From an uncultured Ruminiclostridium sp. (GTDB taxonomy: Bacteria > Bacillota > Clostridia > Oscillospirales > Ruminococcaceae): a DNA stretch of 64,000 bases. Positions 17,230 through 24,681 of the stretch are shown here, in pieces. The translations under genes were made by a program, and so were the position numbers. Where the stretch lies: positions 32,650 through 96,649 of the forward strand of contig CAKSTB010000010.1 of the NCBI GenBank assembly GCA_934490165.1. Reading direction: 5' to 3'. Numbering within the stretch: the stretch's first letter is position 1; the number at the start of each line of letters is the position of its first letter. The notes beneath the pieces were generated by a model. It did no database searches. It worked only from the letters and a program-made list of their open reading frames with translations, and was not told the DNA's origin.

Positions 17230-17913
17230 TCATTCTTCTTCCATATAATCGTGATCACCGATACGATTAACATATATTATGCTGTTTACAATATACACTC
17301 TTAATTTGTCGGTGTATCCGAAATATAACGCAACCTCGTTTCCTCCAAAATATTCAATACCTTTTTCTACTGCTGTAAGTTCCAACTTAAACATATCATT
17401 ATTTTCCGAAGGCTTTCCAAAGAGCTCTTCAACATTTTCAAGCGTACTCTCCGAATTCAATTGGTTTAACTTATCTGAAATTTCCTTAGAAAAACGACTT
17501 ATATTTCCATTGAGTTCAACCTCTTCGGATTTTAAATTATAATATCCCAAAAAATCTCCCGCTCCGTTTCCAACCTCAAAATATTCCCATGGACAGATAT
17601 AATATAAATAACAAGATATGCCTGAACCGGTTACTATGTATCCGTCGCCCATTTTTTCGAGTATAGTCCCTTCGCCGTCATCTCGTTTTACTGTACTTGC
17701 TCTCTCGAAAAGCTCATTGCGCCTTTGCTCTTCTTTGGTAAGGCTTTCGGTACTGCTTTCTTCCCTGCTGTCATTGCCGCTTTGCTCTGTATCGCTTGTC
17801 TTAGTTATCTCCGATGTACTTTCCGTAATGTCGGAATTTACAACGTTATTCTGACACGCCGTAAGCATCACAGCCACCATTACTACCGCCACAATCTTGC
17901 TTTTTTTCTTCAT
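17230..17913 (-). CDS. Lipoprotein of unknown function, intact member of a tandem pair
   Basis: 227 residues; signal peptide ending MLTAC (Cys20), then a Ser/Thr/Glu-rich spacer (residues ~25-75). The folded part begins around residue 80 with EKMGDGYIVTGSGISCYLYY. The C-terminal ~90 residues (KLNQLNSESTLENVEELFGK, then GYTDKLRVYIVN) resemble a small beta-lactamase-inhibitor/SmpA-like 'LENVEELFGKP' repeat, a motif seen in many outer-surface lipoproteins; that comparison is tentative. Starts nine bases after the preceding gene, so co-transcribed. A decayed copy follows it. Confidence 0.75.
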   Translation of the reverse strand: MKKKSKIVAVVMVAVMLTACQNNVVNSDITESTSEITKTSDTEQSGNDSREESSTESLTKEEQRRNELFERASTVKRDDGEGTILEKMGDGYIVTGSGISCYLYYICPWEYFEVGNGAGDFLGYYNLKSEEVELNGNISRFSKEISDKLNQLNSESTLENVEELFGKPSENNDMFKLELTAVEKGIEYFGGNEVALYFGYTDKLRVYIVNSIIYVNRIGDHDYMEEE

Positions 17914-17922
17914 ACTAATCCC

Positions 17923-18603
17923 TCACTTTCCCGTTTTCCGTTTTCTTCTATCCGCTCTTGCAAGCAACACCGTCACGATCGCAACGCCCGCAATTATTGC
18001 CGCAAAGCTGACTACAGTCATGATCTGCGAGCCCGAGCTTATCCTTATCGGAGAATTATCAACCTTTCTGCTGAAAAACGCCGGATAAGCATTAGCGAAT
18101 GTTTCCATACAGTCCTCACTGTCCGAAAACGACAGTTTAAAGTCTTTCATATAGAATTCTATCGTTTTTGTATCGGAAACACCGTACGCCTTTATAACCA
18201 TACTTCTTGCGTCTTCAGGGATAGGTGCAGGCTTGTCATCGCCCAGATAAGCCTCGATGAAATTCTCTGCATTATATATGTACAAAGTTGAATAATCTCC
18301 TACCGTCCTTACACCGTTTGCGTCATAGAATTCAATGTCTATACGTCCGCCGTTGTTATCGAAAAGCGGCGAGCTGTTTCCGAGCGTGACCGAGAAATAA
18401 AACCCGTGACTGCCGTCAGGTATATCAAATGTCCGCACTGCCGCAACATCATAGTCTTCATTTACATCGGACAACTTTTCCGTAACCTTTGTCTTATCAA
18501 AATACAACACGTTGTTTCGTTCATCGTATTGCAGTGAGCCGTCAGTCGACCAACTTGCCGTATCACTCCAGTTTTTAAAATAGTTCTGCGTATTTATATC
18601 CAT
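17923..18603 (-). CDS. Tail-anchored membrane protein of unknown function
   Basis: 226 residues, no N-terminal signal. Residues 1-185 look like a beta-sandwich: WSTDGSLQYDERNNVLYFDK, GFYFSVTLGNSSPLFDNNGG, RIDIEFYDANGVRT and SMVIKAYGVSDTKTIEFYMK suggest a carbohydrate-binding-like fold. A C-terminal hydrophobic helix (residues ~195-215) ends in a basic tail (RADRRKRKTGK). Without a signal peptide its topology is uncertain: the tail could be inserted with the large domain inside. It lies between two lipoprotein genes in one orientation. Confidence 0.7.
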   Translation of the reverse strand: MDINTQNYFKNWSDTASWSTDGSLQYDERNNVLYFDKTKVTEKLSDVNEDYDVAAVRTFDIPDGSHGFYFSVTLGNSSPLFDNNGGRIDIEFYDANGVRTVGDYSTLYIYNAENFIEAYLGDDKPAPIPEDARSMVIKAYGVSDTKTIEFYMKDFKLSFSDSEDCMETFANAYPAFFSRKVDNSPIRISSGSQIMTVVSFAAIIAGVAIVTVLLARADRRKRKTGK

Positions 18604-18674
18604 AGTTTTCCCTCTGCCTGAAGCGATACGATATAGGTGATATCCGGTTTTACATAAACTTTCCGTTACTTATA

Positions 18675-19316
18675 TCAACTGTTGTAATACACAATATCGG
18701 CTTTCTTCAGCTGTTCGTCAAGATATTGCTCAAATTTATTTCTGACCTCATCGCTGTTATTTTCATCGACAACAAGGTTTTCATCTTCAATAAATTTGTT
18801 GTACATTCTCTGCCTGTTCACCATTGCGATATACGAATCGGCGCTGTCTTTTATGTACTGCTCTTCCGTGGTCGACAGTTTTTCAAAGCATTCATTCATT
18901 ATCTCACGGTTGACTTTTACATTGTCGTATTGACCTGAATATGCATCAAGATTGTCAAGTTGTTGCTTTAACTGTTTCTCGGCTTCTTCTTTTGAAATAC
19001 TGTTATCCATGCTGAGAAAATAAGCCGTTTCAACCAGTTTTTTTATAGTCTTGTCCCTGTCGGCAGGGCACTGTTCGTCAAGCCTTTTGAGCGTGATCTC
19101 CTTATAGTCAGGTGTAGCTATATCGTCAATATGACTGCTTATAACCTCTTTGAAAACCGCACTTGTCTTTAATTGATCCTGTAGCTGTTCCTCGGTGATG
19201 TCAGTACCGTTCACCGTGGCAATAACATTTTTATTGCTCTGACAACCGATAAGCAAAAATGCCGACAGGCAAATAACAACCGCCGTAAACACCGATATTT
19301 TTAAAATCTTTTTCAT
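18675..19316 (-). CDS. SurA-N-like lipoprotein (chaperone/foldase-like)
   Basis: 213 residues with lipobox LLIGC (Cys25). Directly after it the mature protein begins with NVIATVNGTDITEEQLQDQL, the pattern of the SurA/PrsA N-terminal helical domain. The remainder is helical and charged (KEEAEKQLKQQLDNLDAYSG). No PPIase (parvulin) domain is visible: the protein ends where one would begin, so it is a chaperone-like module without isomerase activity. In this setting it may assist folding of the secreted proteins encoded in the same island. Confidence 0.78.
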   Translation of the reverse strand: MKKILKISVFTAVVICLSAFLLIGCQSNKNVIATVNGTDITEEQLQDQLKTSAVFKEVISSHIDDIATPDYKEITLKRLDEQCPADRDKTIKKLVETAYFLSMDNSISKEEAEKQLKQQLDNLDAYSGQYDNVKVNREIMNECFEKLSTTEEQYIKDSADSYIAMVNRQRMYNKFIEDENLVVDENNSDEVRNKFEQYLDEQLKKADIVYYNS

Positions 19317-19388
19317 ACGTATACTCCTTCCTGCCCTTTACTTATAATACAATCGGACAATCCTGTTTGTCCATAGTGCGATAAAATT

Positions 19389-19697
19389 TTAATCCTTGAA
19401 CCTGCAACCGTTGAAAAAGAACCAGCTTGTAGGATCATATTTCAGCAATTTATTATCTTTTTTCATAAGAAGTGCAATATCGTTTTTAATTGTTTCATCA
19501 TGCTTTTTGGAGATGACTGTGCGCTCATAAAGCATAGAGTTTTTACGTTCTCTCAGAACACGAACACTCCAATTTTCTGATTTACACATAGCAACGTAAA
19601 AATCTCTTTTTAATTCATCTTCGATTGGAAGCAAAACTACAAAATGAGACCAAGTCAATTGTTGTGACAGCGTCGCAACTTTTTCTTTATTATACCA
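19389..19697 (-). pseudogene. Fragment of a DUF1016 (YhcG-type) nuclease-family gene
   Basis: Residual reading frame with WYNKEKVATLSQQLTWSHF, VVLLPIEDELKRDFYVAMCK, LRERKNSMLYERTVISKKHD, which is the conserved core of the DUF1016 N-terminal domain. Full proteins are ~340 residues with a C-terminal PD-(D/E)xK domain; here only ~100 codons survive and the frame ends at 19389 with no nuclease domain. The 5' side is cut at 19697, exactly where a multi-hairpin element flanked by an 11-bp direct repeat begins. A remnant of an accessory gene, not expected to be active. Confidence 0.75.
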
Positions 19698-19848
19698 TAA
19701 ATCAAGTCGGTGTAAACCGACACGGCGGTACGCCGTTTTTTGTCATCAGACAAAAAGATTTAATGGTAAAATGTTCTCAGACTTGCGGTTTTCCGCAAGC
19801 CGTGCAAGGCACGGCAAAATCCGCTTTCGACGGATTTTATGTCTGAGG
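19698..19848. repeat. Multi-hairpin element with flanking 11-bp direct repeats
   Basis: Within ~150 bp there are six adjacent stem-loops: 19706-19721, 19722-19736, 19737-19756, 19782-19799, 19800-19814 and 19816-19838. The last three are enclosed by an outer 7-bp stem (19776-19782 with 19841-19847). The element is bracketed by TTATTATACCA at 19687-19697 and 19849-19859, which looks like a target-site duplication. No coding potential is convincing. It resembles a non-autonomous palindromic repeat or a structured RNA; copies elsewhere in the genome would settle this. Confidence 0.65.
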
Positions 19849-19913
19849 TTATTATACCACATAATCTTACCAAACAAAACCCAATCTCATACATTTTCTT
19901 TAAATCCTTTATT

Positions 19914-19949
19914 AAAGCACCCACCGCGGCTATTACACCGCGGCAGTGC
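19914..19949 (-). terminator. Hairpin after the lipoprotein gene at 19963
   Basis: Stem formed by two CCGCGG blocks (19924-19929 and 19938-19943) with outer GCAC/GTGC pairing (19917-19920 and 19946-19949), followed on the minus strand by CTTTAAT. Confidence 0.5.
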
Positions 19950-19962
19950 CAAATTCAATTAT

Positions 19963-21117
19963 TTATTTTGCCGCCGGCATCAACGCTATATAATCATTCG
20001 TGATACTGTTTTCGTCTGCCTTATATGTTCTCTTCTCAGCATAAACAGGTATTATACTGCCGTCCTTTGTCTTTGCGTAAGTAAGTATCATATCATTTTC
20101 AGCCGTGTACTCTGTTTTCAGAAGTTCATTGTGTGTCGGACAATATTCATCATCCTCGCCGTCCTGGTGCATACCCGGCTGAATGGCGTAAACGCCGTCG
20201 TTCGCCGCCATTTTCTTCTTGGCGTCATCATACGGCAGGATATTTACCGTACCTGTTTTCTTGACATACGGTGCTATTCCTTCAACCGTTATATAAGTAT
20301 CACAGCCGTTATAATCGATAGTGACGGTCTTGCAGAACATTTCGTTATAATCAAGTATCTGCTCTTCTGTCGTAGCGGGCTTTTTCGTTTTCGCCGTATA
20401 TCTTATCGTGGGATAGAATGCTTTATCTTCATTTATCTCATACGTTTCAAAAGAGCTTTCCTCATATCCTTCGCCGAAAACCGACGAGTGATTTTTGATA
20501 TACTCCGCAAACTCACTCTTTATCTTTCCAAGCTGTTCATCGGTAACATAAAGCGAATCTGTCCGATTTTTACGGTGTTCAAGCGCCAATGCATACAGCG
20601 TTTCCGACGGATATATTCCCGCTATATGTGCCACGGAATTATCATCTGTGCTGAACGACTGTATACGCATAACAAGTATACCCTTGTCGTTTACCCATAT
20701 GCTGATATCCGGAGATGAAAGCTCTCCGCCGTAAGCGACCTTATACAGTTTATTTCTTATGTCATACCATACGCTCTCACCGTACAGATAATCAACATCG
20801 GGATAATCCTTGCATGTAAAGAACGCTTTATCGACCTGCTTTATTCCGTCCTCACTGTACAGTTCGATTTTGCTGTTTTCGTCAAAGCTGTATGTATCAA
20901 GCTGAGTTACCGATGCAAGATCGTCTATCGTGTATCTGTTGCTCACATCCCCCGGCGCACCAAGACCGACAGAGAATTTATCATGTTGCACCTTGATGAA
21001 ATCTCTTGCGAACATCGTTTCTTCATTTATGCCGCTTTTGGCATTACTCTGACACGAACATAGTAAAGTAACGCACATAACTCCTGCCAATATAACAAGC
21101 AATCTATTTTTTATCAT
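19963..21117 (-). CDS. Lipoprotein of unknown function
   Basis: 384 residues from ATG at 21117 (MIKNRLLVIL); the open frame continues upstream but this start gives a proper lipoprotein signal ending LLCSC (Cys ~22). The mature protein is soluble, with no motif I can name; repeated beta-type stretches such as GKLYKVAYGGELSSPDISIW-like segments and TKDGSIIPVYAEKRTYKAD suggest an extracytoplasmic beta-rich domain. It starts four bases after the stop of the DNRLRE/caspase-like gene and is probably co-transcribed with it, so the two may act together at the cell surface. Confidence 0.75.
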   Translation of the reverse strand: MIKNRLLVILAGVMCVTLLCSCQSNAKSGINEETMFARDFIKVQHDKFSVGLGAPGDVSNRYTIDDLASVTQLDTYSFDENSKIELYSEDGIKQVDKAFFTCKDYPDVDYLYGESVWYDIRNKLYKVAYGGELSSPDISIWVNDKGILVMRIQSFSTDDNSVAHIAGIYPSETLYALALEHRKNRTDSLYVTDEQLGKIKSEFAEYIKNHSSVFGEGYEESSFETYEINEDKAFYPTIRYTAKTKKPATTEEQILDYNEMFCKTVTIDYNGCDTYITVEGIAPYVKKTGTVNILPYDDAKKKMAANDGVYAIQPGMHQDGEDDEYCPTHNELLKTEYTAENDMILTYAKTKDGSIIPVYAEKRTYKADENSITNDYIALMPAAK

Positions 21118-21121
21118 AAGT

Positions 21122-23404
21122 TTAGCTCCTTTCAACAAATGATACTGAGGTATCAGTTTTAACAAAAATGCCATCATCTGAACTTAAAGCCAATTTTTTC
21201 ACTTTTGCAATATCGTTACTAGTGAATTTTGTTTCAGAATCCAACAAAATTTCATCAGAATTAAAATATGTATAAACTTCATTTGTTTCGATGTTGTCTA
21301 TTTTTCTCACATAATATGTAATACCTAAATTGTTCGCGTCATATTTTACAAAGTCATTACTATTATCCAGTTCATCGACAGTAATGTCAATTGCGCGCAT
21401 GGATGAATAAACAGCGCTAGCATTATAAGTTTTATATGGTGCTAGTTTTGTATTTCTATTTCCACAAATTTTTATATTTTCATAATTGGATAATACCAGC
21501 GCAGAAAAATTTCGATCATATTTAGCAATTTCATCAGACTTCTGATGAGTACAAGCATATTGTACCGCTTGTTCAGCAGTTGCTCCATTATAAAATGCCT
21601 TTAATAAATTTTCCGTGAATTCGGTAGAATCAGTATAATGAATACTATATTCAAAACCAATTGAAACCTTACCACCGGCATTAACACTTGCTTCAGTTAA
21701 AGATTCAACTCCCAAATCACTTTTGGAAGAATTGCAACAAGTCCAAATAGATACCAGATTATTTTTGAAGCTTCCATCAACAAATGATGATGATAGTACC
21801 TTAGCTTCATTATAAGTTACATAATAACCAGTTTCGCCGTGACCATCAAAGATAAATAAGTCTGAATTTGTTATTTCTTCATTATATTTTCCCTTCATTT
21901 TAGTAACATTTCCATTTTGATTTTCAATTAAATCACTATCACCATAATGACTGTTTACGATTTGCTTAAATGATTTTCCTGCTTCAGTGGTATCTAGAAC
22001 AGAATGGATTGCTCCAGTATAACCCTTCATTCTTTTATATACGCCACATAAAATCGATGCTGATGAACGTGTAACATATAAATAATATTCATTTTGTTTC
22101 CCGCTAGATTTCTGTATTTTTAGGTACACAACACTATTTTTAGTTAAATATTTTCTAATTAGAAAATTTTTGCTATAGTCAATATTGTAATTATCATTAC
22201 TGGTAATGGTTTTACCATTTGAATCTAACAGTGTACATTTAACATCAGATGTACCTCTGCTTTCAAATCTATAGTAACCATTAGATGGTGCAGTGAATTT
22301 AAACATATCAACATCACCCGTATAATTGATTTCACCTTTTTCTTCAATTTGATATTTTAATATTGAAGCAGCACCAATTGTGTTTTTATGATCATCATTA
22401 ATCGTGTTATAATTAATCACAACATACGGCTTATAATCAGCATTACCCTGCATAGAACTGAAAGTTTTCATATATTTTGCATATGTTGAGCTTTCTTCAA
22501 GCATTGTTCCCGCCGTCTTGAACACAAGACCTCTGTCCATATTGCTCTGATCGTTCATCCAGTTCTTTACAATACCCGTTATATTCCACGCGTACCACTG
22601 CTTGCCGTAGCCCTCGTTGGTTCTCATGCTTTCGCCGCCGTCACCTACGACATTATACGCTTTGCTGTTATTGCTTGTATCGCTCGGCTTATATATACTT
22701 ACAGGTGTACCGGAACTTCCCGCATTGAGATCGTTCCACGTTCTCTTATTATTTTCACTCCATATATTTCCCTTGAACTGTGCGCAAGCTATTGGTGTAG
22801 ACACGCTCTGACACATCAGATCTCTTATTTCAATATAAGCACTGACGACTTGAGATGAAGCGGTTATTTTATCTGTGACAGTAGCGCTTCTGCCAATTTT
22901 AAGTAGCGTCCTGCACGCACCCCAGTCAGTCCAACCTACTCTTGAAACTCCGGAAGTTCCGAGCGATGTTTCGCTTGTTCCCTTACCGTCCTTACCTTTG
23001 AAAACTTGAAGATCCTGTATGCTGAGATTATCTTTATTAGATTTTATATATGGGTCGATCTTGACAGGATATTTTGTATCCGGGTCGGTAAGATATTCCT
23101 TGTCAACAGTCAGTGTTACCTTATATCTGTTGTTTTTCTCAAGCTCCTCTACCTTATACTTTCCGAACGTGTTGTTCTTGTTATCCGCCGAGAATACTAT
23201 GACCTCGCCGAGTGTAGCCTTTACATCGCCGTTTTCATCGGAAAGTAACAGAGCGCCTTTATCTTCATACAGCGAAAGACCGCCCGTTGTTATTTCATAG
23301 TCAAATGAATTTTTACCGTTATAGCTTTCCAATATGATATTCTCTTTTACTCCGCCGTATTGTATAAGTATATTCGATATCGGTGCTGCTGTCAAATACA
23401 TCAC
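21122..23404 (-). CDS. Secreted DNRLRE/PPC/caspase-like protein, main part of a frameshifted gene
   Basis: Frame of 760 codons whose first ATG lies inside the upstream frame and gives no signal peptide, so it is the continuation of 23319-23984 after a frameshift. Residues ~1-115 form a beta domain. Residues ~120-335 match DNRLRE proteins (GVSRVGWTDWGACRTLLKIG, KRTWNDLNAG, WYAWNITGIVKNWMND, DRGLVFKTAG). Residues ~345-455 resemble a bacterial pre-peptidase domain. Residues ~455-680 resemble a clan CD peptidase/CHAT fold: FIFDGHGE (His522), SIWTCCNSS (Cys556/557), GFEYSIHYTDSTEF, LLKAFYNGATAEQAVQYA. The 21122-22480 part reads clearly more A/T-rich than the rest. Confidence 0.75.
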   Translation of the reverse strand: MMYLTAAPISNILIQYGGVKENIILESYNGKNSFDYEITTGGLSLYEDKGALLLSDENGDVKATLGEVIVFSADNKNNTFGKYKVEELEKNNRYKVTLTVDKEYLTDPDTKYPVKIDPYIKSNKDNLSIQDLQVFKGKDGKGTSETSLGTSGVSRVGWTDWGACRTLLKIGRSATVTDKITASSQVVSAYIEIRDLMCQSVSTPIACAQFKGNIWSENNKRTWNDLNAGSSGTPVSIYKPSDTSNNSKAYNVVGDGGESMRTNEGYGKQWYAWNITGIVKNWMNDQSNMDRGLVFKTAGTMLEESSTYAKYMKTFSSMQGNADYKPYVVINYNTINDDHKNTIGAASILKYQIEEKGEINYTGDVDMFKFTAPSNGYYRFESRGTSDVKCTLLDSNGKTITSNDNYNIDYSKNFLIRKYLTKNSVVYLKIQKSSGKQNEYYLYVTRSSASILCGVYKRMKGYTGAIHSVLDTTEAGKSFKQIVNSHYGDSDLIENQNGNVTKMKGKYNEEITNSDLFIFDGHGETGYYVTYNEAKVLSSSFVDGSFKNNLVSIWTCCNSSKSDLGVESLTEASVNAGGKVSIGFEYSIHYTDSTEFTENLLKAFYNGATAEQAVQYACTHQKSDEIAKYDRNFSALVLSNYENIKICGNRNTKLAPYKTYNASAVYSSMRAIDITVDELDNSNDFVKYDANNLGITYYVRKIDNIETNEVYTYFNSDEILLDSETKFTSNDIAKVKKLALSSDDGIFVKTDTSVSFVERS

Positions 23405-23984
23405 TGTATACTACTGTATCGTCCGCCGTCTTTTTTGCGGGTGATAGCGACCTTCCGATTTTGTCAGTAAGCGGTTTCATCGTTATATTCAGCTCATCGT
23501 CGGTTACCGCTATGCCCGTCGTCAGAGTTGCGGGTAGAATGACCTCAACATCATTTCCTTCGTTAACATATGCTCTTCCGCGTCTTACCGCATCATTCGA
23601 CTTGTCAGCGACCTCGCCGTTCTCGTCAACATACTTGACGTTCTCGCCGAACAGATACAGTGACCTTGTTCCGTCCTCCTTTTCAAGGACGATCTCACTA
23701 AGCGACTGTTCCTCGCTGTTTAGCCTCGCCACATATCCGTCGGCGATCACCTTTTCTGCGTCAAGACTGTCCGGCAGATTTTCCTCACTGACAGCAGTCC
23801 TTACGATCTGCTCTTCGGCTTGTTCGTGCTCCTCCGCACTTACGTTCACCTCCGTGCCGACTGAGTCCTCCACAGCTCCGACATTAACTGTGTTTGCTTG
23901 TCCTGTGTCGGCATAAGCGCTCACTGCACCGTTTACAGTCAGTGCAAACGCTATCACCGCCGACAGTACACCCTTTTTCTTCAT
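23319..23984 (-). CDS. N-terminal part (signal peptide and pro-region) of the frameshifted secreted protein
   Basis: Starts at ATG 23984 after GAAAGGAAAAAG. Signal peptide MKKKGVLSAVIAFALTVNGA with cleavage near AYA-DT. The mature part is acidic and continues into TVVYSDVFDSSTDIEY, a motif that in DNRLRE proteins leads directly into 'KENI(I/V)'. Here the frame instead runs to a stop at 23319, while the +1-shifted frame reads YGGVKENIILESYNGK. Removing a single base near 23355-23365 would join the two frames. Either a real inactivating mutation or a sequence error; there is no slippery homopolymer at the site. Confidence 0.8.
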   Translation of the reverse strand: MKKKGVLSAVIAFALTVNGAVSAYADTGQANTVNVGAVEDSVGTEVNVSAEEHEQAEEQIVRTAVSEENLPDSLDAEKVIADGYVARLNSEEQSLSEIVLEKEDGTRSLYLFGENVKYVDENGEVADKSNDAVRRGRAYVNEGNDVEVILPATLTTGIAVTDDELNITMKPLTDKIGRSLSPAKKTADDTVVYSDVFDSSTDIEYTYTIRRSKREYHIGKL

Positions 23985-24002
23985 ACTTTTTCCTTTCTGC
24001 AT

Positions 24003-24595
24003 AAAGCATTAAATTCATAGAAAGCAACATCGTCTGTGATTTTCCCTTTTATAATCTTTTATAATATAAACGTATGAACCTCAAAAACCTTACATCATTT
24101 TCCGACATTTCTTTCATTTTCTCCGTTTTGTACAAATTACCGCCTGCTGTATTGTGCAAAACACCTACCTCCCGCCGCCCCGATTTTCTCAACTTCCTCA
24201 AACGCCGCCAACCCCGCACTATCCCTCGCCCCGCACCTCGCTTGGCTTATGAACGCTCTGTTGGTTTCGCATCCTAGCGAAACTTTGGGCGTTCAATATC
24301 GGGCATCCTTGCCCGTCCCTTGCCAAAGGTGAGCTAAATTGTGATACTTTTTTTCACAATTTGCGCTTAACCCCAAACCTCTAAAAAACTCAATATCATT
24401 CAAAAAAGAAACAACACGCGCCGCCAAGCACTACCCCATTTTAAATTCGCGCCTGAAGCAAGGATGCTTCACAGCGGTCGCACAAAGTCGCTGCAAGGAC
24501 GCAGCGACCACAAACGACCGCAGGTAGGCGCAACCACAATTATTCATTATTCATTATTCATTATTCATTATTCATTATTCATTATTCATTACACA
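24003..24595. other. Noncoding palindrome-rich gap
   Basis: About 590 bp without a credible gene. It contains nested palindromes at 24251-24294 (GAACGC/GCGTTC around GTTTCGC/GCGAAAC), 24301-24314, and 24336-24362 (9-bp arms around a T-run). GC-rich inverted segments follow near 24470-24515, then a heptanucleotide tandem repeat at 24540-24590. A 67-codon frame at 24074 has no ribosome-binding site or family resemblance. The segment looks like accumulated repeat debris between two accessory loci. Confidence 0.6.
24540..24590. repeat. Heptanucleotide tandem repeat (TTATTCA)n
   Basis: Just over seven uninterrupted copies of TTATTCA. It lies between the cellulase terminator and the palindromic region, outside any gene. 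Length variation between strains is likely. Confidence 0.9.
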
Positions 24596-24632
24596 CAAAA
24601 ACCCCGCCGTTCCGTTCCCGAAACAGCAGGGT
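24596..24632 (-). terminator. Rho-independent terminator of the GH5 lipoprotein gene
   Basis: On the minus strand a 10-bp stem (24631-24622 with 24611-24602, some G-T pairs) followed by TTTTTGTG. A classic intrinsic terminator ~50 bp after the stop codon. Confidence 0.85.
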
Positions 24633-24681
24633 CATAAATATTAACTTTCCGTCATGTACATCTGTTGCGATCTGCCGCCTC

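Noticed and set aside
19625..19846. 73-codon plus-strand frame across the DUF1016 remnant and hairpin element
   Set aside because: It spans two unrelated segments and the stem-loops dictate its sequence; no start signal.
19771..20718. 315-codon plus-strand frame opposite the lipoprotein at 19963-21117
   Set aside because: Antisense shadow: the minus-strand frame has a lipoprotein signal, a ribosome-binding site and operon spacing; the plus frame has none and its protein is Arg/Cys/Phe-rich.
24074..24277. 67-codon frame in the palindrome-rich gap
   Set aside because: No ribosome-binding site, no recognisable family, and the frame runs through palindromes; composition looks noncoding.
24540..24590. 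Possible CRISPR-type repeat array
   Set aside because: The seven-base units are contiguous without spacers; it is a simple tandem repeat.
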